From UBA7985 sp038141425 (GTDB lineage Bacteria; Pseudomonadota; Alphaproteobacteria; UBA7985): 64,000 nucleotides of DNA. This document shows positions 1-13,112 of the stretch, one piece after another (positions within the stretch are counted from its first letter, which is position 1; each line of letters opens with the position of its first letter). The notes below the pieces were generated by a model, which was not told where the DNA came from, did not search any database, and saw nothing but the letters and a program-made list of their open reading frames with translations. A program made the position numbers and the translations under genes. Where the stretch lies: NCBI GenBank assembly GCA_038141425.1, contig JAYQIC010000001.1, positions 434,001 through 498,000 of the forward strand, given 5' to 3'.

Positions 1-1156
1 TGCGCGGGGACATGCGCTCGGGCTCGCGGCTGCGGGCGCGCTCGTTCCAGTTGGTGCCCGGATCGTCGTCCTCGTGATCCATGGAGGTCAGCTGCTGCGA
101 CCAGCGGGACTTGGTGTCCGCGACCAGCGCCTTACGGTCCGCGCGGCCGGCATCGCCCGCCGCCGGGGTCAGGCGCGCGAGCAACTGCTCAGCGACCAGC
201 TTGGCGTCGCCCTGGATCCCAACTTCGACCCGCTTGGTCAGGCCGATGCGATCAGCGTTGATGTCGACCTGGATCAGCTTGGCGTCCTTGGGCCAGTAGT
301 CGATGCCGTAGCCCGGCAGGGTCGAGAACGGGTTCAGGCGCGTCCCCAGCGCCAGCACCACGTCGGCCTTGGCGATCAGCTCCATGGCAGCCTTGGATCC
401 GTTGTAACCCAGCGGACCGCAGGCCAGCGGGTGGGAGCCAGGGAAGGCGTCGTTATGCTGGTAGTTGCAGCACACCGGCGCATCGAGGCGCTCAGCCAGC
501 TCGACCGAAGCCGGAATGGCCCCACCCAGCACGACACCCGCGCCATTCAGAATGACCGGGAACTTGGCCTCAGACAGCAGCGTGGCAGCGCGGTCGATGG
601 CGTCAGCATCACCCGCCGACCGACCGATTCGCACGATCTGCGGCAGGTCGATGTCGACCACCTGGGTCCAGAAGTCACGCGGCACGTTGATCTGGGCCGG
701 TGCTGACCCGCGGAAGGCCTTCTCGATGACCCGGTTCAGCACTTCGGCGATCCGCGAAGGGTCACGCACTTCTTCCTGGTAGCAGACCATGTCCTTGAAC
801 AGCGCCATTTGCTCGACTTCCTGGAAGCCACCCTGACCGATGGTCTTGTTCGCAGCCTGCGGGGTCACCAGCAGCAGTGGGGTGTGGTTCCAGTAAGCGG
901 TCTTGATCGGGGTCACGAAGTTGGTGATACCCGGGCCGTTCTGCGCAATTGCCATGGACATCTTGCCCGTGGCGCGGCTGTAGCCGTCTGCCGACATCCC
1001 GGCGTTACACTCGTGCGCACAGTCCCAGAATTTGATCCCGGCCTGCGGGAAGAGATCCGAAATCGGCATCATGGCCGAGCCAATGATCCCAAAGGCATGC
1101 TCGATGCCGTGCATCTGGAGGACTTTTACAAAGGCCTCTTCGGTCGTCATTTTCAT
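1..1156 (-). CDS. xsc: Sulfoacetaldehyde acetyltransferase, 3' end cut by window
   Basis: This gene encodes the thiamine diphosphate enzyme that turns sulfoacetaldehyde and phosphate into acetyl phosphate and sulfite, the last step of taurine/isethionate carbon use in the cytoplasm. The 385 visible residues start MKMTTEEAFVKVLQMHGIEH and run through a complete PYR domain and most of the central domain. The ThDP-activating glutamate sits in CAHECNAG near residue 49. The sequence GGFQEVEQMALFKDMVCYQE is characteristic of Xsc rather than acetolactate synthase. The ATG at 1156 has GGAGG at 1166-1170, nine bases upstream. The C-terminal cofactor domain lies outside the window. It is divergent from katG. 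Acetolactate synthase is the alternative but fits less well. Confidence 0.93.
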   Translation of the reverse strand, partial: MKMTTEEAFVKVLQMHGIEHAFGIIGSAMMPISDLFPQAGIKFWDCAHECNAGMSADGYSRATGKMSMAIAQNGPGITNFVTPIKTAYWNHTPLLLVTPQAANKTIGQGGFQEVEQMALFKDMVCYQEEVRDPSRIAEVLNRVIEKAFRGSAPAQINVPRDFWTQVVDIDLPQIVRIGRSAGDADAIDRAATLLSEAKFPVILNGAGVVLGGAIPASVELAERLDAPVCCNYQHNDAFPGSHPLACGPLGYNGSKAAMELIAKADVVLALGTRLNPFSTLPGYGIDYWPKDAKLIQVDINADRIGLTKRVEVGIQGDAKLVAEQLLARLTPAAGDAGRADRKALVADTKSRWSQQLTSMDHEDDDPGTNWNERARSREPERMSPR

Positions 1157-1583
1157 TGCAGAATTCCTCCATTGCGGGATCACGGCCCGAAATTACGCTA
1201 CTGGTCGCGGTCGACGGTCTGCTGACCGACACCACCGCTTTCGCCCACGTGCTACAGAGACGCCCTTTCTTCGGCAAGAGGCAAAGGATCACATCTGCTA
1301 CCATCCCGTGCACGTATTTTTCCCGGCCGACCTTACGACTGCATTGGCATTAGTTGGAACCGGTTCAACCGCGCACAACAAGGCAGGCAGTGGGCGGAGT
1401 GAGACACTTTGCATGCTTCCCCAAAACAGCAATTCAGGATGGACTCCGGTCATCAACAATTCTTGTCGCGAATCACCAGAAATCGCATTAGACCTTAGCT
1501 ATATGAGTTCGTAGAGTTCGTGGCGAACGAGGGGCGGCCACCACCGTCAAACCCTCTGGCCCTAGCCTTCAGGAGAGACAAAA
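1157..1583. promoter_or_regulatory. Divergent intergenic region, xsc/katG
   Basis: This 427-base gap separates two divergently transcribed genes and must hold both promoters. No clear gene is seen; the small open frames here lack coding character. Near the katG side the 8-mer GAGTTCGT is repeated directly at 1505-1512 and 1514-1521, and GTTCG-TGG-CGAAC (1516-1528) forms a short inverted repeat. These could be an operator. A katG ribosome binding site AGGAG lies at 1571-1575. No convincing sigma-70 promoter could be assigned by eye. Confidence 0.4.
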
Positions 1584-3762
<2,179 letters not shown>

Positions 3763-3861
3763 AACCAGCCCATCAGGGCGGGGCCGGTCATGCACCGGCC
3801 CCGGTCTCCTGACCTACCTTTTCCCCTATTCTCAGCTCCCCCGTTCGGAAGGATCTTGCCC

Positions 3862-5060
3862 GTGGCAGACAGCGGCACGGTTATCGTCGGCGCGGGTCAG
3901 GCAGGCTATCAGGCCGCCGCCCAACTCCGGCTCAAGGGCTACACGGCGCCGATCACCCTCATCGGCGATGAAGACCACCTGCCCTACCAGCAGCCACCGC
4001 TGTCCAAGGCTTACCTGCAGGGCGACCTTGACGGCGACCGCCTGCCCTTCCGGCCCGAGGCGTTCTACCCGGATAAAGACATCGAACTGCGGCTGGGCGA
4101 GGCTGTGACAGCCATCGATACTAACGCGCGAACGGTCACCACAGCGGCGGGCACGCTGCCCTATCAGCACCTGATCATCGCCACCGGTGGTACGCCCCGT
4201 CGCATTCCCGTGCCCGAGCACCTCGAAAACCGCTGCTTCACCCTCAAGACCCGCGACGACGCTGACGCCCTTGGCGAGGCGCTTGCCAAGGCCGAGACCA
4301 TCGCCATCGTCGGTGCGGGCTTCATCGGCCTCGAAGTGGCAGCAACGGCCGCCAAGGCGGGGAAGGCTGTCACCGTTTTTGAAATGCAGGACCGGATCCT
4401 CGCGCGGGTGGCCTCCCCGCCGTCTCCGCGGCGCTGGATGCCCGACACCGGGAGGCCGGGGTCGACCTGCGCCTCAATGAAGGGGTCGACTTCGACAGCC
4501 TCGAAGCCGACGTCGTCCTGCTGGGGATCGGCGGCGTGCCGGTGCAGGGCCTCGCGGAAGCCGCTGGCATCGCCTGCGATGGCGGTATCCTGATCGACGG
4601 CCACATGCGCACCAGCGCGCCGGATGTCTTCGCCGCTGGAGACTGCGCCCGCAGTCCGACACCGTTCTGGGACGGCAGCATCCGGCTGGAGAGCGTGCAG
4701 AACGCCATCGATCAGGCCAACCTGATCGCCGAACAAATTGCCGGGCAGATTGCCGGGGACAGCAGTGACGTTGCCGCCTATCAGGCTGTTCCATGGTTCT
4801 GGTCAGACCAGTACGAGGTCAAATACCAGCTCGCCGGGCTGATCCCACCTGGCACCACGCAGGTGCAGATGGGTGAGGGCCTCGACGGCATGGCCATCTA
4901 CCACTTTGCCGCCGACGCGCTGGTTGCCTGCGAGACGCTTGGCAACGGCGCCGAACACCTGTCCGCACGCCGCCTGCTGGAATTCGGCAGCACGCCGGTC
5001 TCCCCTGCGGAACTGGAGGCGGCAGGATCGCTGAAAGCCGTCTTCAAAGACCGCCGCTGA
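3862..5060 (+). CDS. FAD-dependent pyridine nucleotide oxidoreductase, ferredoxin/rubredoxin reductase type (frameshifted)
   Basis: This protein likely passes electrons from NAD(P)H to a ferredoxin or rubredoxin. It shows an N-terminal FAD motif (VIVGAGQAGYQAA), the PYQQPPLSKAYL segment typical of this reductase group, a second NAD-binding GAGFIGLEVA, and the C-terminal FAD motif TSAPDVFAAGDCA. A base is missing in a C run near 4415; reading resumes at VSAALDARHREAGVD. The loop between LRLNEGVD and LEADVVLLGIG is about 15-20 residues shorter than usual, suggesting an in-frame deletion as well. The GTG at 3862 is preferred because GGAAGGA at 3847-3853 lies eight bases upstream. It follows katG on the same strand by 99 bases. 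Confidence 0.85.
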
Positions 5061-5076
5061 TCCCTACATAAGGTCA

Positions 5077-6112
5077 ATGACAGACCTTTTCTCCCGCCTG
5101 CTTGGGCGCAAGCCCGTCCGCCCTGCCCCATTGCCACCGATCCGCGTGCTGGTGGTCGAGGGCGGCGGCGTGCGCGGGATCGTCACCGGCCAAATTCTGG
5201 GCCGTCTCGAAGAACGCATCGGCGGGCTGCTGCGGTCGCACTTTGACCTGCTGGCGGGGACATCATCGGGCGGGATCTCTGTGATGGCGCTGGCCAGCGA
5301 CAGCCTCAGCAGCGCCTATGAGCTGTCCGCCATCTTCCACGACCGCGCCAAGGACGTGTTCCGCCGTGCGCCCAACCCGGTGCGCCTACCGTCCCTGTTC
5401 CGGGGATCACGCTACCTCGCCGAGGGCTTCGATACCGTCGCCCATGACGTGCTCGGGGATGGCTGGCTGAGCGGGTGCAAACTGCCCTGCGTGGTCGCAA
5501 GCTATCTGATCGAAGAGGGCCGGCTGAAGCTGTTCGGCTCGGCTGCCGGGGATGACAATGAGGCGCGCCGGAGGACTTCCGCCTCGTCGACCTCGCCCGG
5601 GCGACCACCGCCGCGCCGTCGTTCTTCCCCCCGCCTGCGTTGTCTCGACCACCGGGCGCGAATACTGGTGCGTGGACGGCGGCATCTACGCCAACGCCCC
5701 CGTGCTGCAGGCGGTGACCGAGGCCCGCCGCCGGTTTGGCTTTGAGCGCCCGATCGAGCTGGTCAGCGTCGGCCCGGGTGGCCAGCCCCCGCACATCACG
5801 GTTGAGCAGGCGCAGCAATGGGGCGGCATCTCGTGGCTCAAGCCGGTCTTTGACATTCAGGTGCAGGCCCTGAACGAGCAGACCCACGCCTTCATCGACA
5901 GCCAGATGCCGGGTATCCGCCTGCACCGACTGGCCGTGGACTGGGACAGCCTGCCCGAGGACGAGCGCCCGACCGAGGAGCTGGACGACGACCGCCCTGA
6001 AAACCTCGACCAGCTCCGGGCAGGTTCTGTGGCATGGTTGAACAACAATGACGCACAGATAACAGCCGCCGCCGCTGCGCTGCGGCAGGCTGGATCTGTC
6101 AATCTGGCCTGA
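5077..6112 (+). CDS. Patatin-like phospholipase (two frameshifts)
   Basis: This is a patatin-family lipid acyl hydrolase using a Ser-Asp dyad. The oxyanion loop GGGVRG and the nucleophile elbow GTSSGG are visible near residues 30 and 62, and the aspartate is in VDGGIYANAP, the usual D-G-G motif. About 345 residues result when two single-base losses are bridged, near 5566 and in the C run near 5626; between them the frame reads EDFRLVDLARATTAAPSFF, a strong family match. It begins 16 bases after the reductase and is probably co-transcribed. Substrate and location cannot be told. No signal peptide is seen. Confidence 0.85.
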
Positions 6113-6154
6113 GCAGGCGGCCAGATACCGGGCAAGAGGGAGGACGCAGGCAGC

Positions 6155-6890
6155 ATGCTGACCGATACCGAAATCCAAACCGCGCGCGAAGACCTCGCCG
6201 CTGCGTTCCGCTGGTCGGCGCGCATGGGCATGCACGAGGCCGTCGCCAACCATTTCAGCTTCGCGATCAACGAGGATGGCACCCGGTTTCTGGTCAACCC
6301 GGCAGGGATCCACTTTGGGCGGGTGCGGGCCTCCGACCTGATCATCGTTGATCTCAACGGTGAGAACCCCAGTCCTCAGGACGGCGGGCCGGACCCGTCG
6401 GCCATCGCCATCCACGGCGCCATGCACCGCAACAACCCGCAGGCGCGCTGCATCATCCACCTGCACCCCAAATACACGACCGCGCTGGCGACGCTGGAAG
6501 ACCCGACCATGCTGCCGCTGGATCAGAACACGGCCCGCTTCTACAACCGCATTGCCTACGACCTCGACTTCGGCGGCATGGGTCTGGGGACGAGGCCGAG
6601 CGGCTGAGCGGGCAACTGGGCAACCGCTCGATCATGCTGATGGGCGCGCACGGCGCCATGACAGTGGGCCCGCGCGTGGCCGATGCCTTCGATGATTTCT
6701 ACTACCTTGAGCGCGCGGCAGAGACGCTGATGACCGCCTATGCCTCGGGACAGAAGCTCCGCGTGCTGCCCCGGAACTGGCGGAGACGACGGCGCAGCAG
6801 TGGGAAAGCTATGCCTTTGACCTACGCGGCGCGCATCTTGAGCAGCTCAAGGCCATCCTCGACGATGAGGGTTCGGACTTCCGGGATTGA
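6155..6890 (+). CDS. Class II aldolase/adducin family protein (two frameshifts)
   Basis: This zinc-dependent class II aldolase-fold protein of about 245 residues carries the metal-binding histidines in CIIHLHPKYTTAL and a third in MGAHGAMTVG. The first frame (from ATG 6155) runs to about 6590. A shifted frame reads DEAERLSGQLGNRSIML and continues through the third histidine. A second shift near 6770 leads to ELAETTAQQWESYAFDLRG and a stop at 6888-6890. Many alphaproteobacteria carry such paralogs with unknown substrates, so neither fuculose- nor ribulose-phosphate aldolase can be assigned. It converges with the acyltransferase on the other strand. Confidence 0.82.
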
Positions 6891-6927
6891 GTTGCGCCCT
6901 TTTCCGACAACAGAGCCTGAAGGCCGT

Positions 6928-7833
6928 TCAGGGCTTCCAGCGATCCTGCATCCAGAACCATGAATCCGGATGCGCCCGCACCCAGTCTTCGAGCCGGGCG
7001 TTGAACGCCGTCATGATCGCCCGCCCCCGATCCCGCCACCCGTCCTCGGGCTGCATGTCAAAGGGCAGCGCCTCCAGCACCGCTTCGTAAGGCTGCTTCG
7101 CTTCGCCCGTCCACCTGTGCACCAGCATGGCGACCCGGGCGTCGGTGGCGCGCTGGAGCAGGCCGGCGGCCAGTGTCGTCAAGGCAGGCTGGCCGAACAG
7201 TGGCAAGTGCTCTCCTCGCCCAGCGCTGGTCGGCGAACAGGCACAGCACACCCCAGCACTCAGGGTGACGGATTGCGATACGAACCGCGTCGGGTTCGTG
7301 GATCGAGACCAGATTGATGCCAGCCCGAAGCCTCGACCGGCGCAGCGCCGCGTCGATCAGCGGGTTCTCCAGCGGGCGGTAGAAGATCAGAAACGGGCGC
7401 TGAAGCAGGCCCGCAAAGCCTGCCATCGCCTCCCACGCGCCGAAATGACCGGAGAGCAGCAGGGTGCCGCGCGGGTCCTGCCGGATCGCGCTCAACTCGG
7501 GCGCAGCCTGCAGCCCCAGCGCGCCGGCGGATGAATTCCGGTTGGCCCGTGGCTTCATCACTTCGGCAATGCTGCGGCCGAGGTTGCGCCAGGCCTGCCG
7601 ACGCCGCGTCCGCCGCCAGTCGGCGCTGTGCTCAGGAAAGGCGATCTGCAGCGAGCGCTCCATCCGCCGGTTTGCGAGCTGATCAGTTGCCCGACCAGAT
7701 AGAAGAAACCGGCGAGCAATCCCCGAGCGAGCGGCATGGGCAGCAGCCGGACCAGCAGGCTGAAGCCGAGGAACACCAGCCACTCGACGTAGTAACGGGG
7801 CTTAATCGCGACTGACTGTTTGGCCTCAGGCAA
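6928..7833 (-). CDS. Lipid A biosynthesis acyltransferase, LpxL/HtrB family (two frameshifts)
   Basis: This membrane-associated acyltransferase would add a secondary acyl chain to lipid A or a related lipid. The catalytic H-x4-E motif is HFGAWE. An N-terminal hydrophobic anchor follows KPRYYVEWLVFLGFS, and the C-terminal sequence ends in WFWMQDRWKP, a typical family ending. Frame changes are needed near 7680 and 7220; the three segments join into about 302 residues, a normal length. The start is probably TTG at 7831-7833, which overlaps the end of nadK by eight bases, suggesting translational coupling. No better start exists nearby. Confidence 0.82.
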
Positions 7834-8597
7834 GGAACTGTTCGCGGATAATTCGCTCTTCGAGGTGCTGGCCTTCGTCGAACAGCAGGGTCACGCCGTG
7901 GCCCTTGTCTGTGGTGACCTGCACCCAGGCGATGTCGCGGAATTCGGTGCTGTCGGCGGTGGCGGAGACCGGCCGGCGGTCGCCATCGGCGACCTCCATC
8001 CGCACGACAGTCTCATCGGGCAGCAGCGCGCCGCGCCAGCGACGGGGGCGGAAAGGCGGAAATCGGGGTCAACGCCAGCAGCCGCGAGCGCAGCGGAATG
8101 ATCGGGCCGTGGGCAGACAGGTTATAGGCGGTCGACCCCGCCGGGGTTGCCACCAGCAGGCCGTCGCAAACCAGCTCATCGAGCCGCTCGATGCCGTCGA
8201 TCTCGACCCGGATGCGCGCGGCCTGCCGGGTCTGACGCAGCAGCGCGACCTCGTTGAAGGCCTGCGCCCGGAAGCTCCGACCGGTCTGGTCCTCCCCGAT
8301 CATGTTGATTGGCCAGACCTTGACCCTGCGGGCCTGTTCGAGCCGCTCGTGCAGGCGGTCTTCCTCGTAGTTGTTCATCAGGAAGCCGACCGTGCCCCGG
8401 TTCATGCCGTAGACAGGCGCCACCGGGCCGAACTCCCGCATCACCTCGAGCATGTGCCCATCTCCGCCCAGCGCCACAATCACGTCCGCCTCGCGTGGGT
8501 TGACGTAGGGGTAGCGTGAGCGCAGCTGCTCCAGCGATTGCTGGGCTGCCGGCGCATCCGATGCGGTGAAGGCGATTTTGGCGTCTGAGAGGTCCAT
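7826..8597 (-). CDS. nadK: NAD kinase (one frameshift)
   Basis: NadK phosphorylates NAD to NADP in the cytoplasm. Hallmarks are the GGDG loop (VALGGDGHML), the NE motif in QAFNEVALLRQ, and DGLLVATPAGSTAYN. About 257 residues are encoded. An extra T in a TTT run near 8048 throws the frame. Corrected reading continues RPRRWRGALLPDETVVRMEV and ends LEERIIREQFLA at 7826. The ATG at 8597 gives MDLSDAKIAF, a usual start for alphaproteobacterial NadK. The acyltransferase gene overlaps its 3' end. It is divergent from the CinA-like gene, 168 bases away. Confidence 0.92.
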
Positions 8598-8765
8598 AGA
8601 CTCGGTTTATCGCCAATCCCGACGGTTTAAAACACCTCAAACGCCGATTGCGGCACAGCCGTGCGGCGATGGCTTGAATTCTTTCGACCTCCAGCGCCGG
8701 AGCCACTGTGCGGATGCGGGCTGCGCGCTAGGTCAGTGTTAACGCCAATTCACGGAGCTTTCAGG

Positions 8766-9524
8766 GTGACTTCTGACCAACGGGTGACCGCCGCCTTCAT
8801 CATCATCGGCAACGAAATTCTCAGCGGTCGGACACAGGACGCCAACCTGTCCTTCCTCGCCGGTCGGCTGGGTGAAATCGGCATTCAGGTGGTCGAGGCC
8901 CGCGTCATTCCCGACATCGAGCAGACCATTATCGACACGGTGCAGACCCTGTCCGCGCAGGTTGACTACGTCTTTACCTCCGGCGGGATTGGCCCGACCC
9001 ACGACGACATCACCGCCGACGCCGTCGCCAAGGCCTTCGGCACCGAGACCTTTGAAGACCCCGAGGCCGTGGCCCTGCTCGAAGCCCACTACGCGGCGGG
9101 TGAGTTCAACGCAGCGCGGCGCAAGATGGCGCGCGTGCCCGCGGGTTCGACCCTGCTGGCCAACCCGGTTTCAACCGCGCCGGGCTTCCGCATCGGTAAC
9201 GTGCACGTGCTCGCGGGGGTGCCGAAGATCATGCAGGCCATGGTCGATATGCTGCTGCCCGGCCTGACCGGCGGGGCGGTGGTTGAAAGCCGAACCATCA
9301 CGGTGCTGGTCGGTGAGTCGCTGATCGCGCCGGAAATGGCGGCGGTCGAAAACGCGCATCCGGGGATCGATGTCGGCTCCTACCCCTACTTCAAGCCGGG
9401 TGCGTCGGGGACGTCGATCGTCCTGCGCGGGGCAGACGTTGAAGAGCTGGAGCGCGCGCTGGCCGATGTCACCGCGCGGCTGGAAGCCCGCGATATCGAA
9501 ATCTGGACCGGCGATCACAAGTAA
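8766..9524 (+). CDS. CinA/MoaB-like molybdopterin-binding domain protein
   Basis: This is a 252-residue protein with the competence/damage-inducible CinA N-terminal (MoCF-biosynthesis) domain and no deamidase domain. The motifs IIGNEILSGRTQD and TSGGIGPTHDD are diagnostic. Such stand-alone proteins are common in alphaproteobacteria; some members of the CinA family have nucleotide pyrophosphatase activity, but the role here is unknown. The GTG at 8766 is chosen because GGAG at 8754-8757 lies eight bases upstream and the protein then begins MTSDQRVTAAF. The frame is intact. It converges with valS across 58 bases. Confidence 0.88.
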   Translation: MTSDQRVTAAFIIIGNEILSGRTQDANLSFLAGRLGEIGIQVVEARVIPDIEQTIIDTVQTLSAQVDYVFTSGGIGPTHDDITADAVAKAFGTETFEDPEAVALLEAHYAAGEFNAARRKMARVPAGSTLLANPVSTAPGFRIGNVHVLAGVPKIMQAMVDMLLPGLTGGAVVESRTITVLVGESLIAPEMAAVENAHPGIDVGSYPYFKPGASGTSIVLRGADVEELERALADVTARLEARDIEIWTGDHK

Positions 9525-9582
9525 ACCCCGCCGGGCCGCGCCTGCCCTCCCCGACAGCGGCAGAAAAGCCGCCGCGCCGCGC

Positions 9583-12253
9583 CTAGCCCAGCGCGCTGAG
9601 CCGGTCGAGCGCGGCCTGAATGCCGACCTTCGCCTGCTCGGCCTCGGCCAGTTGGGCGCGGTTCTTGGCGATCACATCCTCCGGCGCCCGGGCGACGAAA
9701 TTCGCGTTGTTAAGCATGCCGTTGAGCTTGCCGATGGTCGCGTCCTGCTTGCCCATTTCCTTGTTCAGCCGGTCGATCTCGGCGGAAATATCCAGCAGGC
9801 CTTCGAGCGGGATGACGAAGGTTGCTTCTTCGAACACCACCTGCGCCGCGCCCTTGGGCATATCCCGGACATCGGCTCGATGCTCTCCAGCCGCGCCAGC
9901 TTAAGCAGCTGCTCGCGGTTGGTCGCGACCCGTGACAGGGTTTCTTCGCTGGCGCCGCTGACGTGCACAGCGACCTTGGCCCCGGCCGGAATGTTCAGCT
10001 CGGCCCGCGCCGTGCGCACCGCCGAAATTGCGCCGATCAGCCAGTCGATCTCCGCCACAGCCGCGCCGGTCTCGCCGGGCAGGTCGATCGCCTCTGGCCA
10101 GGGCGCCGTGATCAGCCGCTGCCCACCCTTCCCGGCGGCATCGGCGACGAATTGCTCGAACAGCGCTTCGGTGACGAAGGGCATGATCGGATGCGCCAGA
10201 TGCACCAGTCGGTCCAGCGCCCAGGCCATGGTCGCGCGGGTCTCGGCCAGCGCAGCGGTGTTTTCGGTATCGTAGAGCAGCGGCTTGGACAGCTCGATGT
10301 ACCAGTCACAGAACTCGTGCCAGATGAACTGGTACAGCGCCGAGGCTGCACCGTCGTAGCGGTAGCCCTCCAGTGCCTGATCCATGGCCGACACCGTCTC
10401 GTTGACCCGGGTGACAATCCACGCATTGAGTGCCAGTTTGACGCCTGCCGGATCGAAATCAGCCGGCACGCTGGCTTCGTTCATCTCGGCAAAGCGGACC
10501 GCGTTCCAGAGCTTGGTGGTGAAGTTGCGGTAACCCTCCACCCGGCTCTCGGCGAGCTTGATGTCTCGCCCGGGTGCCGCCAGCGCGGTCATGGTAAAGC
10601 GCAGGGCGTCTGCACCGTACTTCTCGATCAGGTCGAGCGGGTCGATGACGTTGCCCTTGGATTTGGACATTTTCTGCCCGTACTGATCGCGGACCAGCGT
10701 GTGGATGTAGACCGTGCGGAAGGGCACATCGCCCATGAAGTGCAGGCCCATCATCATCATCCGGGCGACCCAGAAAAAGATGATATCCCAGCCGGTGACC
10801 AGCACGTTGCCGGGGTAGTACTTGGCCAGTTCAGGGTCTTCTCAGGCCAGCCCAGTGTTGAAAACGGCCACAGCGCCGAGCTGAACCACGTGTCGAGAAC
10901 GTCATCGTCCTGCGTCAGCGTCGTCGCGCTGCCGTAGTGGGCATCGGCCTCGGCCTGTGCTTCTTCGACCGATTCAGCGACAAATACGGTGCCGTCCGGG
11001 CCATACCACGCCGGGATCTGGTGGCCCCACCACAGCTGCCGTGAAATGCACCACGGCTGGATATTGCGCATCCAGTGGAAGTAGTTGTCGGCGAAGTTCT
11101 CCGGCACGAACTTGGTCCGACCGTCCTCGACCGCGGCAATGGCGGGCTCGGCGAGCTTTTGCGCGTTGGCGTACCACTGGTCGGTCAGCCACGGCTCGAT
11201 CACCGTGCCGGAACGGTCGCCGTGCGGGACCATATGGCGGTGGTCATCGACCTTTTCCAGCAGGCCCAGCGCGTCAAGGTCGGCGACAACCCGCTTGCGT
11301 GCTTCGAACCGATCCAGGCCCTGGTAAGCCGCTGGCACCGCGTCATTAAGGGTGCCGTCGGCGTTGAAGATGTTGATCATCTCAAAGCCGTTGCGCTTGC
11401 CGACCTCGAAGTCGTTGAAGTCGTGCGCAGGGGTGATCTTTACCGCGCCCGAACCGGTCTCCGGATCGGCATAGTCATCGCCGGCGATGGGAATGAGACG
11501 ACCGACCAGCGGCAGGTTGACGGTCTTGCCGATCAACGCCTGATAGCGCGGGTCTTCCGGGTGGACCACGACGCCGGTATCGCCGAGCATGGTTTCCGGA
11601 CGGGTGGTGGCGACGGTGATGTGGCGACCGCCTTCGCCGTCGATGGGGTAGCGGAAGTGCCAGAGGTGGCCGTCGATCTCCTTCTGTTCGACCTCAAGGT
11701 CGGAAATCGCGGTCTTGAGCTTGGTGTCCCAGTTCACCAGCCGCTTGTCTTTATAGATCAGGCCCTCGCGGTAGAGCTGGACAAAGGTGGTTTTAACCGC
11801 CTGACTCAGCCCCTCATCCATGGTGAAGCGCTCGCGCGACCAATCCGGCGACGCGCCGAGGTAGCGCAGCTGCTTGGTGATGGTGCTGCCCGATTCCTCG
11901 CGCCACTCCCACGCGCGGCGCAGAAACTCATCCCGGCCCACGTCCTGCTTGGTCAGGCCTTCGGCGTCGAGCTTGCGATCGATGATCGCCTGCACGGCGA
12001 TGCCGGCGTGGTCGGTGCCAGGCTGATGCAGCACGTCGCGCTGTCGCATGCGGTAGTACCGGATCAACACGTCCTGCAGCGTGAACGTCAGCCCATGCCC
12101 CATGTGCAGCGTACCGGTGACGTTCGGCGGCGGCATCATCACCGCATAGGGCTCCCGGTCCGAGGCGGGGTCACAGGCAAAGGCGCCCGACTGTTCCCAC
12201 TCATCGCGGTATTTGGCTTCGGCTGCAGCAGCGTCAAAGGTCTTTTCGAGCAT
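9583..12253 (-). CDS. valS: Valyl-tRNA synthetase (two frameshifts)
   Basis: ValS charges tRNA-Val. The class I signature appears as HMGH in GTLHMGHGL and as QKMSKSKGN. The CP1 editing domain, the anticodon-binding domain and a C-terminal coiled coil (ISAEIDRLNKEMGKQDATI) are all present over about 890 residues. Frame changes are needed near 10840, just before MLVTGWDIIFFW, and near 9862, just before MPKGAAQVVF. ATG 12253 (MLEKTFDAAAAEAKY) is preferred over an upstream GTG at 12280 because it matches the usual family N-terminus. It lies 94 bases after the DUF2497 gene in the conserved alphaproteobacterial order. Confidence 0.95.
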
Positions 12254-12347
12254 GATTTTCAGCTTTGAAAACAGGGTCACAATTCACCGAAAGGCACCAC
12301 GAAGCACCGTCGGATTCAACCGCCTATAGATGGAAGGAGCACTGCAC

Positions 12348-13034
12348 TTAACGGGCCGGGCCGGCATCCGCTTTCTGGCGCTCGACCAAATCGTCGATGA
12401 CGCTGTGCAGGGTCGACTTCAACTGATCCCAGTCCGTCGCCGTCGGCCCAGCGTTGGCCGAAGCCGGTTCGCGCGCGTCGGCACCGGGTTTTCACTGACG
12501 TTGCGGCGCACCGAGCGGACCGTGTGCCGGTTGGACTTGCGCAGCTGGATTTCCAGTTCGCGCCCCGATGGCTGAACGGCTGCGGCGGCGGCGGCTCGGT
12601 CGCGCCAGCGGTGCTCCGTAGCCACTTGTTCAGGGGCTGCACCAGGAACCGGCGCCATGTCGACGGCCACACTGGCCGGAACATCGGCGTGCAGAGGCTC
12701 CGGTTTCGACGCGGGTTCCGGTGATGGTTCTGGTGCTGGTTCCGGTGCTGTTGCCAGCGCGGGGTCCGGCACTGCCGCGGATCTGAACGTCGCCTGTTCG
12801 CGCGCCTTCAGCACCGCCGGAACGGGCGGCAGCTTGGGGCGGCGTGAGGGGTGGCCAGCGGCATTGCACTCGGCGGGGACGGCAAAGGCTGGAAGCGCTT
12901 CGGATGCCGGATCTGGTGCCGGGATGACCCCGCGCAGGCGCCGCGCGCGCAGGCTCAGTGTCAGCGAAGGATTTCTTCACCGACATCAGCACCTGCTCGA
13001 TGCTTGGTCCCCTGTCCTGATTGGCCGAATTCAC
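12348..13034 (-). CDS. DUF2497/PopZ-like polar organising protein (two frameshifts)
   Basis: This protein is recognised by the short N-terminal helix GPSIEQVLMSVKKSFAD, typical of DUF2497/PopZ, then a long proline-, alanine- and glutamate-rich linker (PDPALATAPEPAPEPSPEPA), and by its place between tolC and valS. In Caulobacter PopZ forms a cell-pole matrix; that role here is inference. Frame shifts near 12955 and 12465 must be bridged. The end then reads TDWDQLKSTLHSVIDDLVER and stops at 12348. The usual C-terminal oligomerisation helices are shortened or diverged. The start is probably GTG 13034. Low-complexity composition makes the middle uncertain. Confidence 0.68.
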
Positions 13035-13112
13035 CGTAGAAATACCCGTTGCGACGCCACTATTGCGAAGGGGCGCACACTAGCCAACGGTCTGAAATCA
13101 GGGAAGAGTTTC

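Noticed and set aside
1005..1514. Small open frames across the xsc/katG gap on both strands.
   Set aside because: They overlap the start of xsc or its promoter region and show no conserved residues or ribosome binding sites.
11075..12268. 397-residue plus-strand open frame.
   Set aside because: It is fully antisense to valS, which has intact HMGH and KMSKS motifs, so the long frame is a GC-skew effect.
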